Shown piece by piece: positions 34,996 to 43,398 of a DNA stretch of 64,000 nt. A model generated the notes under the pieces. It was not told the DNA's origin and ran no database searches. It worked only from the letters and a program-made list of their open reading frames with translations. Position numbers and translations under genes: made by a program. Within the stretch, counting starts at the first letter, position 1. Each line of letters opens with the position of its first letter. This DNA comes from a bacterium (GTDB lineage Bacteria; 4484-113; JAFGCY01): contig JADZFO010000027.1 of the NCBI GenBank assembly GCA_020849855.1, positions 66,585-130,584 on the forward strand. Direction: 5' to 3'.

Positions 34996-36015
34996 ATGGG
35001 AATCAGACTGGCAATCGTGGGGGCTACCGGCCTGGTAGGCCGCCAGATGCTTAAGATAATCGAACGCGAAGGCGCGGACATCAGCGCCCTGGGCCTGCTG
35101 GCCAGCCCCAGCAGCGCCGGTGAGGAGATCACAGTCCGCGGCGCCAAACACATAGTAAGCAGCCTGGACCAGGCTGACTTCGCGGACTATGACGCCGCCT
35201 TCTTCTGCGTCGGCGACGCCCTGAGCCAGGAGTATGTGCCGCAGGCGCTGGCCAGTGGCTGCGCCGTGGTCGACAAGAGCGGGGTCTACCGCCTCGATCC
35301 CGCCGTGCCCCTGGTCGTCCCGGGCGTGAATGATGCTGCCGTCACAGCGGAGAGCCGCCTGATCGCCAACCCCAACTGCAGCACGATCATCATGCTGCAG
35401 GCCCTGGCTCCGCTGGCCCGCCGCTTCGGCCTGCGCTCCGTCTTCGCCGCCACCTACCAAAGCGTCAGCGGCGCTGGCAAGGAGGCTGTGGTGCAGCTGC
35501 AGCAGCAGAGCGCGGCCGCGCTGGCCGGCGGCAGCTTCGCCCAGGGCGAACTTGACCCCGGCCAGTGGGCCTTCAACCTGCTGCCGAAAATCGGCGGGCT
35601 CGACGAACAGGGCCGCTGCAGCGAGGAAGCCAAGCTGGTGGAAGAGAGCCGCAAGATCCTGGCCATGCCGGATCTGCAGCTCCTCGCGCATGCTGTCCGT
35701 GTGCCGGTGGCCATCGGCCACGGCGTTGCGGTTACAGCCGTCTTTGAGCAGCCACTCAGTGTGTCCGCCGCGCTGGAGGCCTGGGCCGCAGCGCCGCACC
35801 TGGCCCTGCCGGAATCCGGCCTGCCATCACCGGTTACCTGCGCCCGGCACGGGCAGGTTGAGGTCGGACGTCTGCGCCTGGAGCCGCAGCTGGGCAACGC
35901 CCTGAGCTTCTTCTGCTGCGGCGACAATGTGGACATCGGCGCCGCCCTGAACGGCTGGCATATCCTTGGCCTGCTGCAGCAGGCCGGCGCCCTGCGCTCC
36001 GCGGTGGCGGTGTAA
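34996..36015 (+). CDS. asd: Aspartate-semialdehyde dehydrogenase
   Basis: A 339-residue enzyme making aspartate semialdehyde, the substrate of DapA. Visible are the NADP loop VGATGLVGRQ, the nucleophile Cys in ANPNCSTI (about residue 128), SVSGAGKEA and the catalytic His in RVPVAIGHG. GGGAG at about 34984-34988 precedes the ATG by about 8 nt. It is the middle gene of the dapB-asd-dapA operon, with short gaps on both sides. Confidence 0.94.
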   Translation: MGIRLAIVGATGLVGRQMLKIIEREGADISALGLLASPSSAGEEITVRGAKHIVSSLDQADFADYDAAFFCVGDALSQEYVPQALASGCAVVDKSGVYRLDPAVPLVVPGVNDAAVTAESRLIANPNCSTIIMLQALAPLARRFGLRSVFAATYQSVSGAGKEAVVQLQQQSAAALAGGSFAQGELDPGQWAFNLLPKIGGLDEQGRCSEEAKLVEESRKILAMPDLQLLAHAVRVPVAIGHGVAVTAVFEQPLSVSAALEAWAAAPHLALPESGLPSPVTCARHGQVEVGRLRLEPQLGNALSFFCCGDNVDIGAALNGWHILGLLQQAGALRSAVAV

Positions 36016-36090
36016 GCTATCGCATCCCTGGACGGCTCCCCGAGCCGCATTTGCCGCCCCGGCGGACAAGCAAGCAAGAGGTAAACAGAA

Positions 36091-37011
36091 ATGGCAATGC
36101 CCAAGCCGATCTTTGGACGTGTTGTGGTGGCTGCGGTCACCCCCTTTGACCGCCGCGGCAATGTGGACTACGCGGCCGCCGAGAAGCTGCTCAAGCACCT
36201 GCAGAGCCAGGTCGACGGCGTGGTCGTCGCCGGCACCACCGGCGAGGGCCCGACCCTGAACGACAAGGAAAAGCTGGCCCTGACCGAGTTCTTCAAGAGC
36301 AGGGCCAAGAAGGGCTTCAAGGTCATCTGCAATGTCGGCTCCAACGACACGGCGGCCAGCGTCCGCCTGGCCCGCGCTGCGGCTAAGACCGGCTGCGACG
36401 GCCTGATGGTGGTCGGCCCTTATTACAACAAGCCCAACGCGGACGGCCAGCTGGCCCACTTCAGCAAAGTGGCGGACGCCACCGAGCTGCCTGTGCTGCT
36501 CTATAACATCCCCGGCCGCACCAGCCTGCGTGTCAGCCACGACGTAATTGTCGAGCTGGCGGCCACCACCCGGGTCAAGGCGGTCAAGGACAGCACCGCC
36601 GACCTGGAAGGCATCGCCCGCCTGCGCAGCCAGACTCTCAGCGACTTCCACATCTACTCCGGCGACGATTCCCTGACCCTGCCGATCCTCTCTGTCGGCG
36701 GCTGCGGCGTCGTCTCGGTTGCCGGCCACCTCATCGGCAAGGACCTCACCGAGATGGTCGACGCCTTCGCCGAGGGTGATGTCGAGCGGGCGCGGGAGAT
36801 CCACCTGCACTTCCTCGAGTTGATGACCGGCATCTTCATGACCACCAACCCGATCCCGATCAAGACGGCCATGGCGCGCCTGGGCATTTGCGGCGAGAAC
36901 TTCCGCCTGCCCATGACCCCGCTGCCGGATGAGCTGGGTGACAAGCTGGACGGCCTGCTGCGCGAGTATCAGCTCCTGCCGCTCAAGGCGCAGCGCGCCG
37001 GCCAGGGTTAG
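36091..37011 (+). CDS. dapA: 4-hydroxy-tetrahydrodipicolinate synthase
   Basis: A 306-residue DapA that condenses pyruvate with aspartate semialdehyde. It has TPF at the N-terminus, GTTGEGPTL (pyruvate carboxylate site), YNIPGRTS with the proton-relay Tyr (about 138) and the Schiff-base Lys in AVKDST (about residue 166). AAGAGG upstream fits the ATG. Length is normal. Third gene of the dapB-asd-dapA group, giving three consecutive steps of meso-diaminopimelate synthesis for peptidoglycan and lysine. Confidence 0.95.
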   Translation: MAMPKPIFGRVVVAAVTPFDRRGNVDYAAAEKLLKHLQSQVDGVVVAGTTGEGPTLNDKEKLALTEFFKSRAKKGFKVICNVGSNDTAASVRLARAAAKTGCDGLMVVGPYYNKPNADGQLAHFSKVADATELPVLLYNIPGRTSLRVSHDVIVELAATTRVKAVKDSTADLEGIARLRSQTLSDFHIYSGDDSLTLPILSVGGCGVVSVAGHLIGKDLTEMVDAFAEGDVERAREIHLHFLELMTGIFMTTNPIPIKTAMARLGICGENFRLPMTPLPDELGDKLDGLLREYQLLPLKAQRAGQG

Positions 37012-37090
37012 TTTCGTGATCGTTCAAGGATAAGCTGCTTGAAGCTGAGCTTCAATCAAGTCCTTCCTGGCGGCGACGATAAGAGTTTTG

Positions 37091-37489
37091 ATGGCACTGA
37101 TCCTTATTGTCGACGATGATCGCTTAATGCTGAAGTTCGGCGAGGAAGCGCTGCATGCTGTCGGCCACGTCGTGGAGACAGCCCTGAATGGCAGGGAAGC
37201 GCTTGAGCTGCTGAAGATCATGAAGTTCGATCTCGTGATCACCGATCTCTTCATGCCCGAGATCGACGGCTTTGAGCTGATCAGTTATCTGCATACACAT
37301 ATGCCGAACATTCTCATTTTGTCCCAGTCCGCCGGCAGCGCCAGCCTGGGTTTGCAGCCCCTGCGGGCGGCCGCACTGATGGGTGTTCACGCCGTGCTTG
37401 AGAAGCCCTATACGCCACAGGACCTGGTGGCGCTGGTGGATTCCGTGCTGGCGGAATCCGGCCGGCTCAGCGGCACCAAGACCTGCTAG
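37091..37489 (+). CDS. Stand-alone receiver-domain response regulator
   Basis: A 132-residue CheY-like receiver: acidic pocket LIVDDD at residues 5-10, phosphoacceptor Asp52 in VITDLFMPEIDG, and the conserved Lys in LEKPY near residue 107. There is no output domain, so it must act by protein contact. No histidine kinase is encoded nearby. It could serve pilus or motility control as in other pilus systems, but that is a guess. A GATAAG hexamer 7 nt before ATG 37091 may be a -10. Confidence 0.88.
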   Translation: MALILIVDDDRLMLKFGEEALHAVGHVVETALNGREALELLKIMKFDLVITDLFMPEIDGFELISYLHTHMPNILILSQSAGSASLGLQPLRAAALMGVHAVLEKPYTPQDLVALVDSVLAESGRLSGTKTC

Positions 37490-37709
37490 AAAGAGGCTGC
37501 AGCGCTGATGATGCCAGCTGCGCTGGCCTGTTGTCGCGCTTTGGCTGCCGCCCGCGCTGCTGCTCCGCCATCTGTTTCCTGCATTCCAGCCCATGCCTGA
37601 GACGCGCTGAACTTTTGATTCGCGCCTGAGTCTTAGTGAGCCTTGGTGGGAGGTCGATTACCGCGCAAGCGGATATTCCGCACCTGATGGTGTAGCAGCG
37701 GAGACCTCT

Positions 37710-38873
37710 ATGGATATGTCAGGCAGCAATGCGTTTGCCCGGAGAGTTGGCGGCATTGTGGGTGTTCCCTTCGTCCTTATGCTGTGCCTTGGCGCCGGCA
37801 CTTACGACGGAGACAGCGAGAAGTGCGGCTCTGACCGCCACAGCGGCAGGCATGCCTCCGGCCATCGCGAAATGCAGCGCGATGAACATCAGCGCAGCGC
37901 AACAACGTGGCAAAGCAGCTACAGCGAGGACAGTGTGGTGGACATGCAGTCCTTCCCGGGGCTCGGCAACACCTATGCCCTGGACCTCGGCGATGGCCAG
38001 GGCGACACTATCGTCGTCTTCGACTCGCCATCCATGATGCGCTTCCAGCAGCATTACAGCAGCAGCCCGGCCCTGCGGCAGGTGGCCTATACCGCCCTGC
38101 CCATCAACGATGAGATCTATCTGGTCGCCTGGAAGGACGGCGACGGCGTTTCCAGGGTCGCCAGCTTCGATTTCGCCACCGGCGGTGTTGCCACCCTTAT
38201 CGCGGATGGCGACGGCAAGTGGCGGCGCCACTATGGCTGGGTCTGCCCTGCTACCGACATCAATTATTCGGCGAGCTACTCCCGGACCAACGATGACTGG
38301 GACGTCAGCAATCGCCCGCCCGACTATATGCGTGAGGATGATTGGAACGTCGGTTCCGGTTCCGGCTCCAGCCTCAGCGCCAACATGAACGGCCGCAGTG
38401 GGGACTCTACGGTTATCTATGACAGCAACTACCAGCTGGAGGGCGACGTTACCAGCCTTCCGCCGGCCCAGCAGCTTCAGGCCAACAAGCAGGCCGTGCG
38501 CGACTTCTTCAACATGGCCTTTGTCCAGCGCGACCCGGCCATGGCCGCCGAGCGCTACCTGGGCACAAGCTTCCGCCATCACATGCCGGGCGCCCCTGCC
38601 GGTGAGGCCGGTTTCGTTTCCTGGGCCAACAGCTTCAACGCTGCCTACCCTGAAACCGACGTCACGGTGAAGAACATCGTGGCTGAAGGTGACACGGTAA
38701 TGCTCTACAGCGAAGTGCGCCATGGACCAAACGGCCCGACCCATGAGAGCGTGGACATCTTCCGCATGGAAGACGGCCGCATCGCTGAGCACTGGGGCGT
38801 CAAGCAGGAGGCCGGCAGTGCGAGCGGCTACGGCAGCGGTTTCAACAATAGTGGTAACAACAACATGAACTAA
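37710..38873 (+). CDS. MoaF-like and SnoaL-like two-domain protein
   Basis: A 387-residue protein with no recognised whole-length family. An N-terminal hydrophobic stretch (GGIVGVPFVLMLCLGAG) could be a signal peptide, followed by a His/Ser/Gln-rich linker. Residues about 75-170 (NTYALDLGDGQGDTIVVF... IYLVAWKDGDGVSRVASFD) resemble MoaF-like calycin barrels. Residues about 255-370 (NKQAVRDFFNMAFVQRDP... IAEHWGVKQE) resemble SnoaL-like/NTF2-fold domains. The C-terminus is Gly/Asn/Ser-rich. GGAG precedes ATG 37710 and a strong terminator follows. Probably exported; function unknown. Confidence 0.65.
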   Translation: MDMSGSNAFARRVGGIVGVPFVLMLCLGAGTYDGDSEKCGSDRHSGRHASGHREMQRDEHQRSATTWQSSYSEDSVVDMQSFPGLGNTYALDLGDGQGDTIVVFDSPSMMRFQQHYSSSPALRQVAYTALPINDEIYLVAWKDGDGVSRVASFDFATGGVATLIADGDGKWRRHYGWVCPATDINYSASYSRTNDDWDVSNRPPDYMREDDWNVGSGSGSSLSANMNGRSGDSTVIYDSNYQLEGDVTSLPPAQQLQANKQAVRDFFNMAFVQRDPAMAAERYLGTSFRHHMPGAPAGEAGFVSWANSFNAAYPETDVTVKNIVAEGDTVMLYSEVRHGPNGPTHESVDIFRMEDGRIAEHWGVKQEAGSASGYGSGFNNSGNNNMN

Positions 38874-38977
38874 GCCCCGCGCCGGCAAGGCGGAGGGTGC
38901 AGCTCTCCACTCGCGCCGGCAGCAGAATCTCCCGGGCAAGGGCAAAGGAAGGACTACCCGCTTGATACCCGCTTTCA

Positions 38978-39014
38978 GGCAGGTCCGGCAATAGCCGCTG
39001 GACCTGCCTTTTTT
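38978..39014 (+). terminator. Intrinsic terminator
   Basis: Perfect 9-bp stem GGCAGGTCC / GGACCTGCC (38978-38986 and 39000-39008) followed by TTTTTT. It ends the MoaF/SnoaL-like gene just before the sirtuin promoter. Confidence 0.9.
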
Positions 39015-39027
39015 GTGCCCGTGGCTC

Positions 39028-39033
39028 TAAAAT
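39028..39033 (+). promoter_or_regulatory. -10 box adjacent to sirtuin start
   Basis: TAAAAT lies 6 nt before the GTG start at 39040, directly after a terminator, so it must belong to the sirtuin gene and implies a leaderless message. Confidence 0.6.
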
Positions 39034-39039
39034 GTCCCG

Positions 39040-39876
39040 GTGGACAGCCGCACTGAAAGCAGCGAAGCGCTGCGGCAGCAACTGCGAGAGATAGCCCGCC
39101 TGGCCTGCCGGGCCCGCTGCATTGTCGTCTCGACGGGCGCCGGCACCTCAGCCGAGAGCGGCATCCCCACCTTCCGGGATGCCCAGACCGGGCTGTGGGC
39201 CCGCTATGACCCGGTCATGCTGGCCTCCTATGAGGGCTTTGTCACCGACCCGGAAAACGTCTGGCGCTGGTATGACGAGCGGCGCCAGGCCATGGCCCTG
39301 GCCAGCCCCAACCCCGGGCACCTGGCACTCGCGCGCTGGGAAGCTCTGGCCCTGGCAGGCGGGCAGGAGTTTCTGCTGGCCACTCAGAACATCGACGGCC
39401 TGCACAGCCGCGCGGGCTCGATGCACCTGCTGGAGCTGCATGGCAACATCTGGTTCGCGCGACCGCTGAAGGGCGCCTACAGCGAGGCCTGCGAGCTTCC
39501 GCAGTGCCCGCTGCCCCAGCTGCCACCCTATGACGGGCAGGGCCGCCTGCTGCGTCCGCATGTGGTCTGGTTCGGGGAAATGCTGGACAACGCCGTGCTG
39601 AGCCAGGCCATGGTCACCGCCGGCCGGGCGGATCTGCTGCTGGTGGTTGGTTCAAGCAGCCAGGTCTATCCCGCCGCCGCGCTGCCGCACGCAGCCCTGC
39701 GCAAGGGCGGCACGGTGGTGGAGATCAACCCCAGCGAGACCGAGCTCACGCCCCACGCCCATTTCTCCCTGCGCGGCCCCAGCGGTGAGCTGCTGCCGCA
39801 GCTCCTGGCCGAGATCGAGCTCCTGCACCCGGCCGCTGAGGCTGCAGCTCCGGCGCAAAGAAAAGGGGCGCCTTAG
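39040..39876 (+). CDS. cobB: Sirtuin (SIR2 family NAD+-dependent deacylase)
   Basis: A 278-residue cytosolic sirtuin removing acyl groups from protein lysines using NAD+. Motifs: TGAGTSAESGIPTFRD, TQNIDGLH, LELHGN (catalytic His), RPHVVWFGE and VVGSSSQVYPAA. The WYDER segment supplies the Tyr-X-X-Arg pair that in SIRT5 and CobB binds succinyl or malonyl groups. Odd: the usual four-Cys zinc site between ELHGN and RPHVVWFGE is reduced to only two Cys (ACELPQC), so the structural zinc is probably lost. The GTG start is leaderless-like (TAAAAT 6 nt upstream). Confidence 0.9.
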   Translation: MDSRTESSEALRQQLREIARLACRARCIVVSTGAGTSAESGIPTFRDAQTGLWARYDPVMLASYEGFVTDPENVWRWYDERRQAMALASPNPGHLALARWEALALAGGQEFLLATQNIDGLHSRAGSMHLLELHGNIWFARPLKGAYSEACELPQCPLPQLPPYDGQGRLLRPHVVWFGEMLDNAVLSQAMVTAGRADLLLVVGSSSQVYPAAALPHAALRKGGTVVEINPSETELTPHAHFSLRGPSGELLPQLLAEIELLHPAAEAAAPAQRKGAP

Positions 39877-39882
39877 CGCCCC
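39865..39882 (-). terminator. Terminator of the cohesin-like lipoprotein gene
   Basis: Perfect stem GGGGCGC-CTTA-GCGCCCC between two convergent genes. On the minus strand it is followed by TTTTCTTT, so it mainly ends the minus-strand lipoprotein gene; it overlaps the last codon of the sirtuin gene. Confidence 0.75.
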
Positions 39883-39911
39883 TTGATAGTTCAGTTCTGA
39901 TTCGGCTGCCC

Positions 39912-42203
39912 TTACTTCTCTTCCTCGTCGCTGGGCAGCTTCGGGCCGACTTCATCCTCGCTCTCGGTGTCGGCCTTGGCATCCTCATCCTCATCGCCGC
40001 CGGTAGCCTTGCCCGGCTTCTGGCCGCCACCGGTGCCACCCGTGCCGCCGGTGCCGCCTGTTCCACCAGTACCGCCCGTTCCACCGGTGCCACCCGTGCC
40101 GCCGGTGCCTCCAGTCCCGCCGGTACCGCCGGTCTGCTGGTTGCCGCCCGTTTGCTGGTTGCCGCCAGTCTGCTGGTTACCACCAGTCTGCTGCGTGCCT
40201 TCGGTCTGCTGCGTGCCACCAGTGCTCAGGCGGCCGGTGTTGCCCGTCTGCGTCCCCGGGACGGTCGGCTGGGTCGTCAGGCCGCCGGGGAGCGTGCTCG
40301 GCTGGGTCTGGCCCGGCTGGACGGCCGGCGCCTGGGTGCCCGGGGTGTTCTCGCGCTTATAGCCCGCCAGCACCGCCGGCATGTTCATCTCAGTGGCATA
40401 GACCGGCCGCTCCGTTATCAGCGGCAGGATGTTGTCGCCATCCTCGTTCAGGATGTACTGCGTCGCCGTGTCCGCCACCAGCGTAAGCTGCGTCATCTCC
40501 TGGCCTTCAATGTCCTGCTTGGCCTTGAAGCGCAGGTAGACCAGTGGGTCGGAGCCTGACAGGTCGAGACGGTCCCCATGGCTGTCCACGGCGATGATCA
40601 CCGTGCCCGCCAGCTTGTCCGGTTCCGAGAAGAAGATGCTCGCGCCGGGGTCGTTGTCAAAGAACTCGCCCAGCTCGGCCTCGCGGAAGCTCAGCACGTT
40701 GGGGTCAAAGGTCACGGTGAAGAGGCCCTTGTGGAACTCGGGGATCTGCTCGCCCTCAATGCGCACATACACCGGGTCGTCCTCGCGCACAATGTCGGGG
40801 AAGTCGGTGGAGAGGGCGATCTTGGGTTCCTTAAGGACGGCGTCAACCTGCAGCTCAGTGGCCTCGGTCAGGTCGTCGTCCTTCCACATCATCTTCAGGA
40901 AGATCTGGTACTTGCCCGGCTGATCCGGGGTGAAGAGGATGAAGGGGTCGTCGGTGACGAAGCACATCATCTCGTAGGCCTCGTCAGCCGTGATCAGCTC
41001 GTCATCGTCGTCTGCATCGCTGATGCGGTTGCGCTCGCTGCCGTTGTAAGCCTCGTACTGGCGGCGCAGCTCGCGCTGGCGCTGGGTGTCCAGGCTGTCC
41101 AGGTTGCCCGTGCGCACGTCTTCGCGCGGCGAGCTGTCGTCAGCCACGTTATAGGCGCCGTTAGGGCCGGTGGCGTCCGCGACGTCCTCAGACAGGTCGG
41201 GCAGGGCGATATCGTCGCCCTCCAGCGTCTCGCTGTGGCCATCAGGGGCGGAGGCCCAGGTGGCCTCATCCTCATCCGCAATGCCGTCGCCGGGGCCGGC
41301 GATAAAGCGGCGCTCGCGGACTCCGGAGCGCGCGCCCTTCATCGAGCGGGCCCCCTTGGCGGCGTCGGCACCAGGCTGCTGCGGGCCGGCCTCACTGGGG
41401 CCGCGGCCCTGGGAATCCGCAAAGTCAGCAATGAAGAGGTTCCACTGGCCGCGCTCTTCCTGCGTGATGGTCTGGGTCTTTGACTTGTTGTAGATCGCCA
41501 CGATTGCCGGGGTGGCGGACTTCTCATCCATTCCCGGGGGCCAGATCAGGGGGTTGGGATCCGGCACATTCATGTTCTGCTGCTGTCCCGTCTGGTTACC
41601 GCCGGTGGTGTCCGTGCCGCTGCCCTGGGGGCCAAAGCTGGGGTTCGTGGTCGGCTGGCCGGTCACCGGGCCGGTAGTCTGGCCGGTGGTCGCCGGCGGG
41701 GTGGCGCCCGGGGCACCGGCCGGCGGAGTCGCTCCGGTGGTGTCCGTACCGGCGGGCGGGGCAGTCCCCGTGGTATCCGCCGGGGCAGCGGACTCGGCCG
41801 CGGTGTTGTACTTCTCCTCGACCAGCTCATACAGCCTGCCGCGGTCCACCTCGTCCACTTCGCTCACTTCGCCGGAGTTGATCGCCCAGCAGTACTGGAC
41901 ATCCTTGTTGTCCGGCACATCCACAATGCCGTAAACAACATAGTCCTCGCCGGGGTTGACCTCATTAACCTCCATGCCAACCTGCATGATGGTCACCGGG
42001 GGCTCGATCGGCTCGCCCGGCTGGCCCTGCTCGCCATAGTTCTGGCTGCTGCCGGAGGTTTGCTGGCGGTACTGCGAGTCGTAGTTGCTGTTGGTCTGGG
42101 TACCCAGCGAGCTGGTGTTGCTGGATGTACAGCCCAGCGGCGCATAAAGCCCCAGCAGCAGTGCCGCCGCCAGGCCAAGTCCCTGCGTCAGTCGTCTATT
42201 CAT
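39912..42203 (-). CDS. Cohesin-like domain lipoprotein with Gly-Thr repeat tail
   Basis: A predicted lipoprotein of about 763 residues. The signal peptide ends in lipobox APLGC. Low-complexity Thr/Gly/Pro-rich segments and acidic regions follow. At about 460-610 lies a cohesin-like beta domain with VTFDPNVLSFREAELGEFF and VYLRFKAKQDIEG. The C-terminus has NQQTGG repeats, then a long GGT tract (about 665-731) and an acidic end. Cohesin domains bind dockerins or act as surface adhesion modules; no dockerin is seen here. ATG 42203 (MNRRLTQG) with AGGAAGG upstream is preferred to ATG 42227. Surface or periplasmic scaffold, inferred. Confidence 0.7.
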   Translation of the reverse strand: MNRRLTQGLGLAAALLLGLYAPLGCTSSNTSSLGTQTNSNYDSQYRQQTSGSSQNYGEQGQPGEPIEPPVTIMQVGMEVNEVNPGEDYVVYGIVDVPDNKDVQYCWAINSGEVSEVDEVDRGRLYELVEEKYNTAAESAAPADTTGTAPPAGTDTTGATPPAGAPGATPPATTGQTTGPVTGQPTTNPSFGPQGSGTDTTGGNQTGQQQNMNVPDPNPLIWPPGMDEKSATPAIVAIYNKSKTQTITQEERGQWNLFIADFADSQGRGPSEAGPQQPGADAAKGARSMKGARSGVRERRFIAGPGDGIADEDEATWASAPDGHSETLEGDDIALPDLSEDVADATGPNGAYNVADDSSPREDVRTGNLDSLDTQRQRELRRQYEAYNGSERNRISDADDDDELITADEAYEMMCFVTDDPFILFTPDQPGKYQIFLKMMWKDDDLTEATELQVDAVLKEPKIALSTDFPDIVREDDPVYVRIEGEQIPEFHKGLFTVTFDPNVLSFREAELGEFFDNDPGASIFFSEPDKLAGTVIIAVDSHGDRLDLSGSDPLVYLRFKAKQDIEGQEMTQLTLVADTATQYILNEDGDNILPLITERPVYATEMNMPAVLAGYKRENTPGTQAPAVQPGQTQPSTLPGGLTTQPTVPGTQTGNTGRLSTGGTQQTEGTQQTGGNQQTGGNQQTGGNQQTGGTGGTGGTGGTGGTGGTGGTGGTGGTGGTGGTGGGQKPGKATGGDEDEDAKADTESEDEVGPKLPSDEEEK
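40010..40210 (-). repeat. Gly-Thr and NQQTGG coding repeats
   Basis: In-frame tandem repeats in the lipoprotein gene: about eleven GGT tripeptide units (9-bp units) followed upstream by several QQTGGN hexapeptide units. Such tracts change length easily by slippage. Confidence 0.85.
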
Positions 42204-42311
42204 TCTGCTCAAGCCTTCCTGCCTCATCGGCCCACATCAGGCGGCGTCCGGCCGGCCTGTGGGCCAGCCTGAATCATACCATCGGCAGGACGCGCCGGAT
42301 CTGGCCTTTGT

Positions 42312-43274
42312 TTAGACTACGCGAGCCCGCTGCTCCAGTTTGAGCACTTCCTCGCCCAGCTCGCGCAGGCGCGGGCAGGGGACGCCGGCGGCTTCCCCCG
42401 CGGCGGCCAGGGCCAGGTTCAGGCGGCTGATCTCGGTCTCGCGGCCGGCGTGGATGTCCTCGCGCATCGAGCTGCTGTTGCCGGCCGTGGCCTGCAGCAG
42501 CTCGCGCAGCTCGGCCCGCAGGTCAGCAATGCGCAGGGGCTCGCGCAGGGGGGCGCAGGCGCTGAGCACCGCCTTAAGCTCGGCCAGCAGCTCCTTAAGC
42601 TGCGGGCGGTCCAGCTGGCGCAGCAGTTCACCGTTGGGGATGTCCTGCAGGGCGGTCAGGGGATTGACCACGCAGTTCAGCGCGGCCTTCATCCACATCC
42701 GCTCTTCCATGTGGCTGTCGGGGATGGGGTGCAGGAAGGGGGAGTGCAGGGGGTTAAGCAGCTCGATGCTCTCATCGGCCTCCCAGCCCAGGCCCAGCTC
42801 GCCCAGCACAAGGTCGTTATGCAGGCCGGTATGCAGCCAGCCGCTGCTCAGGTAGGCCCCGCCAAATAGGTTGCCCAGATGGAAGGGCCCCTTGTGCAGG
42901 CCGTTGGCGATGACCAGCACTTCCGTGCTCGGGGTGGGCGCCAGCTCGGCCAGGACTTCCTCAACCTGCTGGGCCTTGACGCAGATGATCAGCCACTGGG
43001 CCCAGGGCAGCTCTTCGGGGCTCTGGTGCAGCTTCACCCGGTCCAGCGCAATGCTAACCGAGCTCTGCTCAAAGCTGCCGCCGGAGCCGCTGTCGTCAAC
43101 ATGCACGCGCAGGGCGTCAAGCTGCAGCCGCCGCTGCGGGCTGCGCACCAGCCAGTGGAAAGGCACGCGGTTGCCGGCCAGCGCCGCCGCGACGAGGCTG
43201 CCGACAGGGCCGGCGCCGACGAGGTTGATGCTGGGCGGTATCCGCTCCCCCGGTTCGAACTGCAGGTCATGCAT
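42312..43274 (-). CDS. Ketopantoate reductase-like protein
   Basis: A 320-residue ApbA/PanE family NADPH-dependent reductase; the classical member makes pantoate for coenzyme A. The nucleotide loop is LVGAGPVGSLVAAAL. The C-terminal helical domain has the conserved KAALNCVVNPLTAL block (catalytic Lys) and SMREDIHAGRETEISRLN. Divergent loops mean another 2-oxoacid substrate is possible. ATG 43274 follows TGG-TACAAC (43283-43288) by 8 nt, another possible leaderless start. Confidence 0.82.
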   Translation of the reverse strand: MHDLQFEPGERIPPSINLVGAGPVGSLVAAALAGNRVPFHWLVRSPQRRLQLDALRVHVDDSGSGGSFEQSSVSIALDRVKLHQSPEELPWAQWLIICVKAQQVEEVLAELAPTPSTEVLVIANGLHKGPFHLGNLFGGAYLSSGWLHTGLHNDLVLGELGLGWEADESIELLNPLHSPFLHPIPDSHMEERMWMKAALNCVVNPLTALQDIPNGELLRQLDRPQLKELLAELKAVLSACAPLREPLRIADLRAELRELLQATAGNSSSMREDIHAGRETEISRLNLALAAAGEAAGVPCPRLRELGEEVLKLEQRARVV

Positions 43275-43398
43275 CCACTAGCGTTGTACCACAGACGCTG
43301 GCTGCGCCAATGAAGCGCGAATTGAGAAATCCGCGTATTTGACCCTGCTCCGGGCGTGGGAAGCGGCAGTCCAATCTTGATTCGGCATAGCTCTTAGC

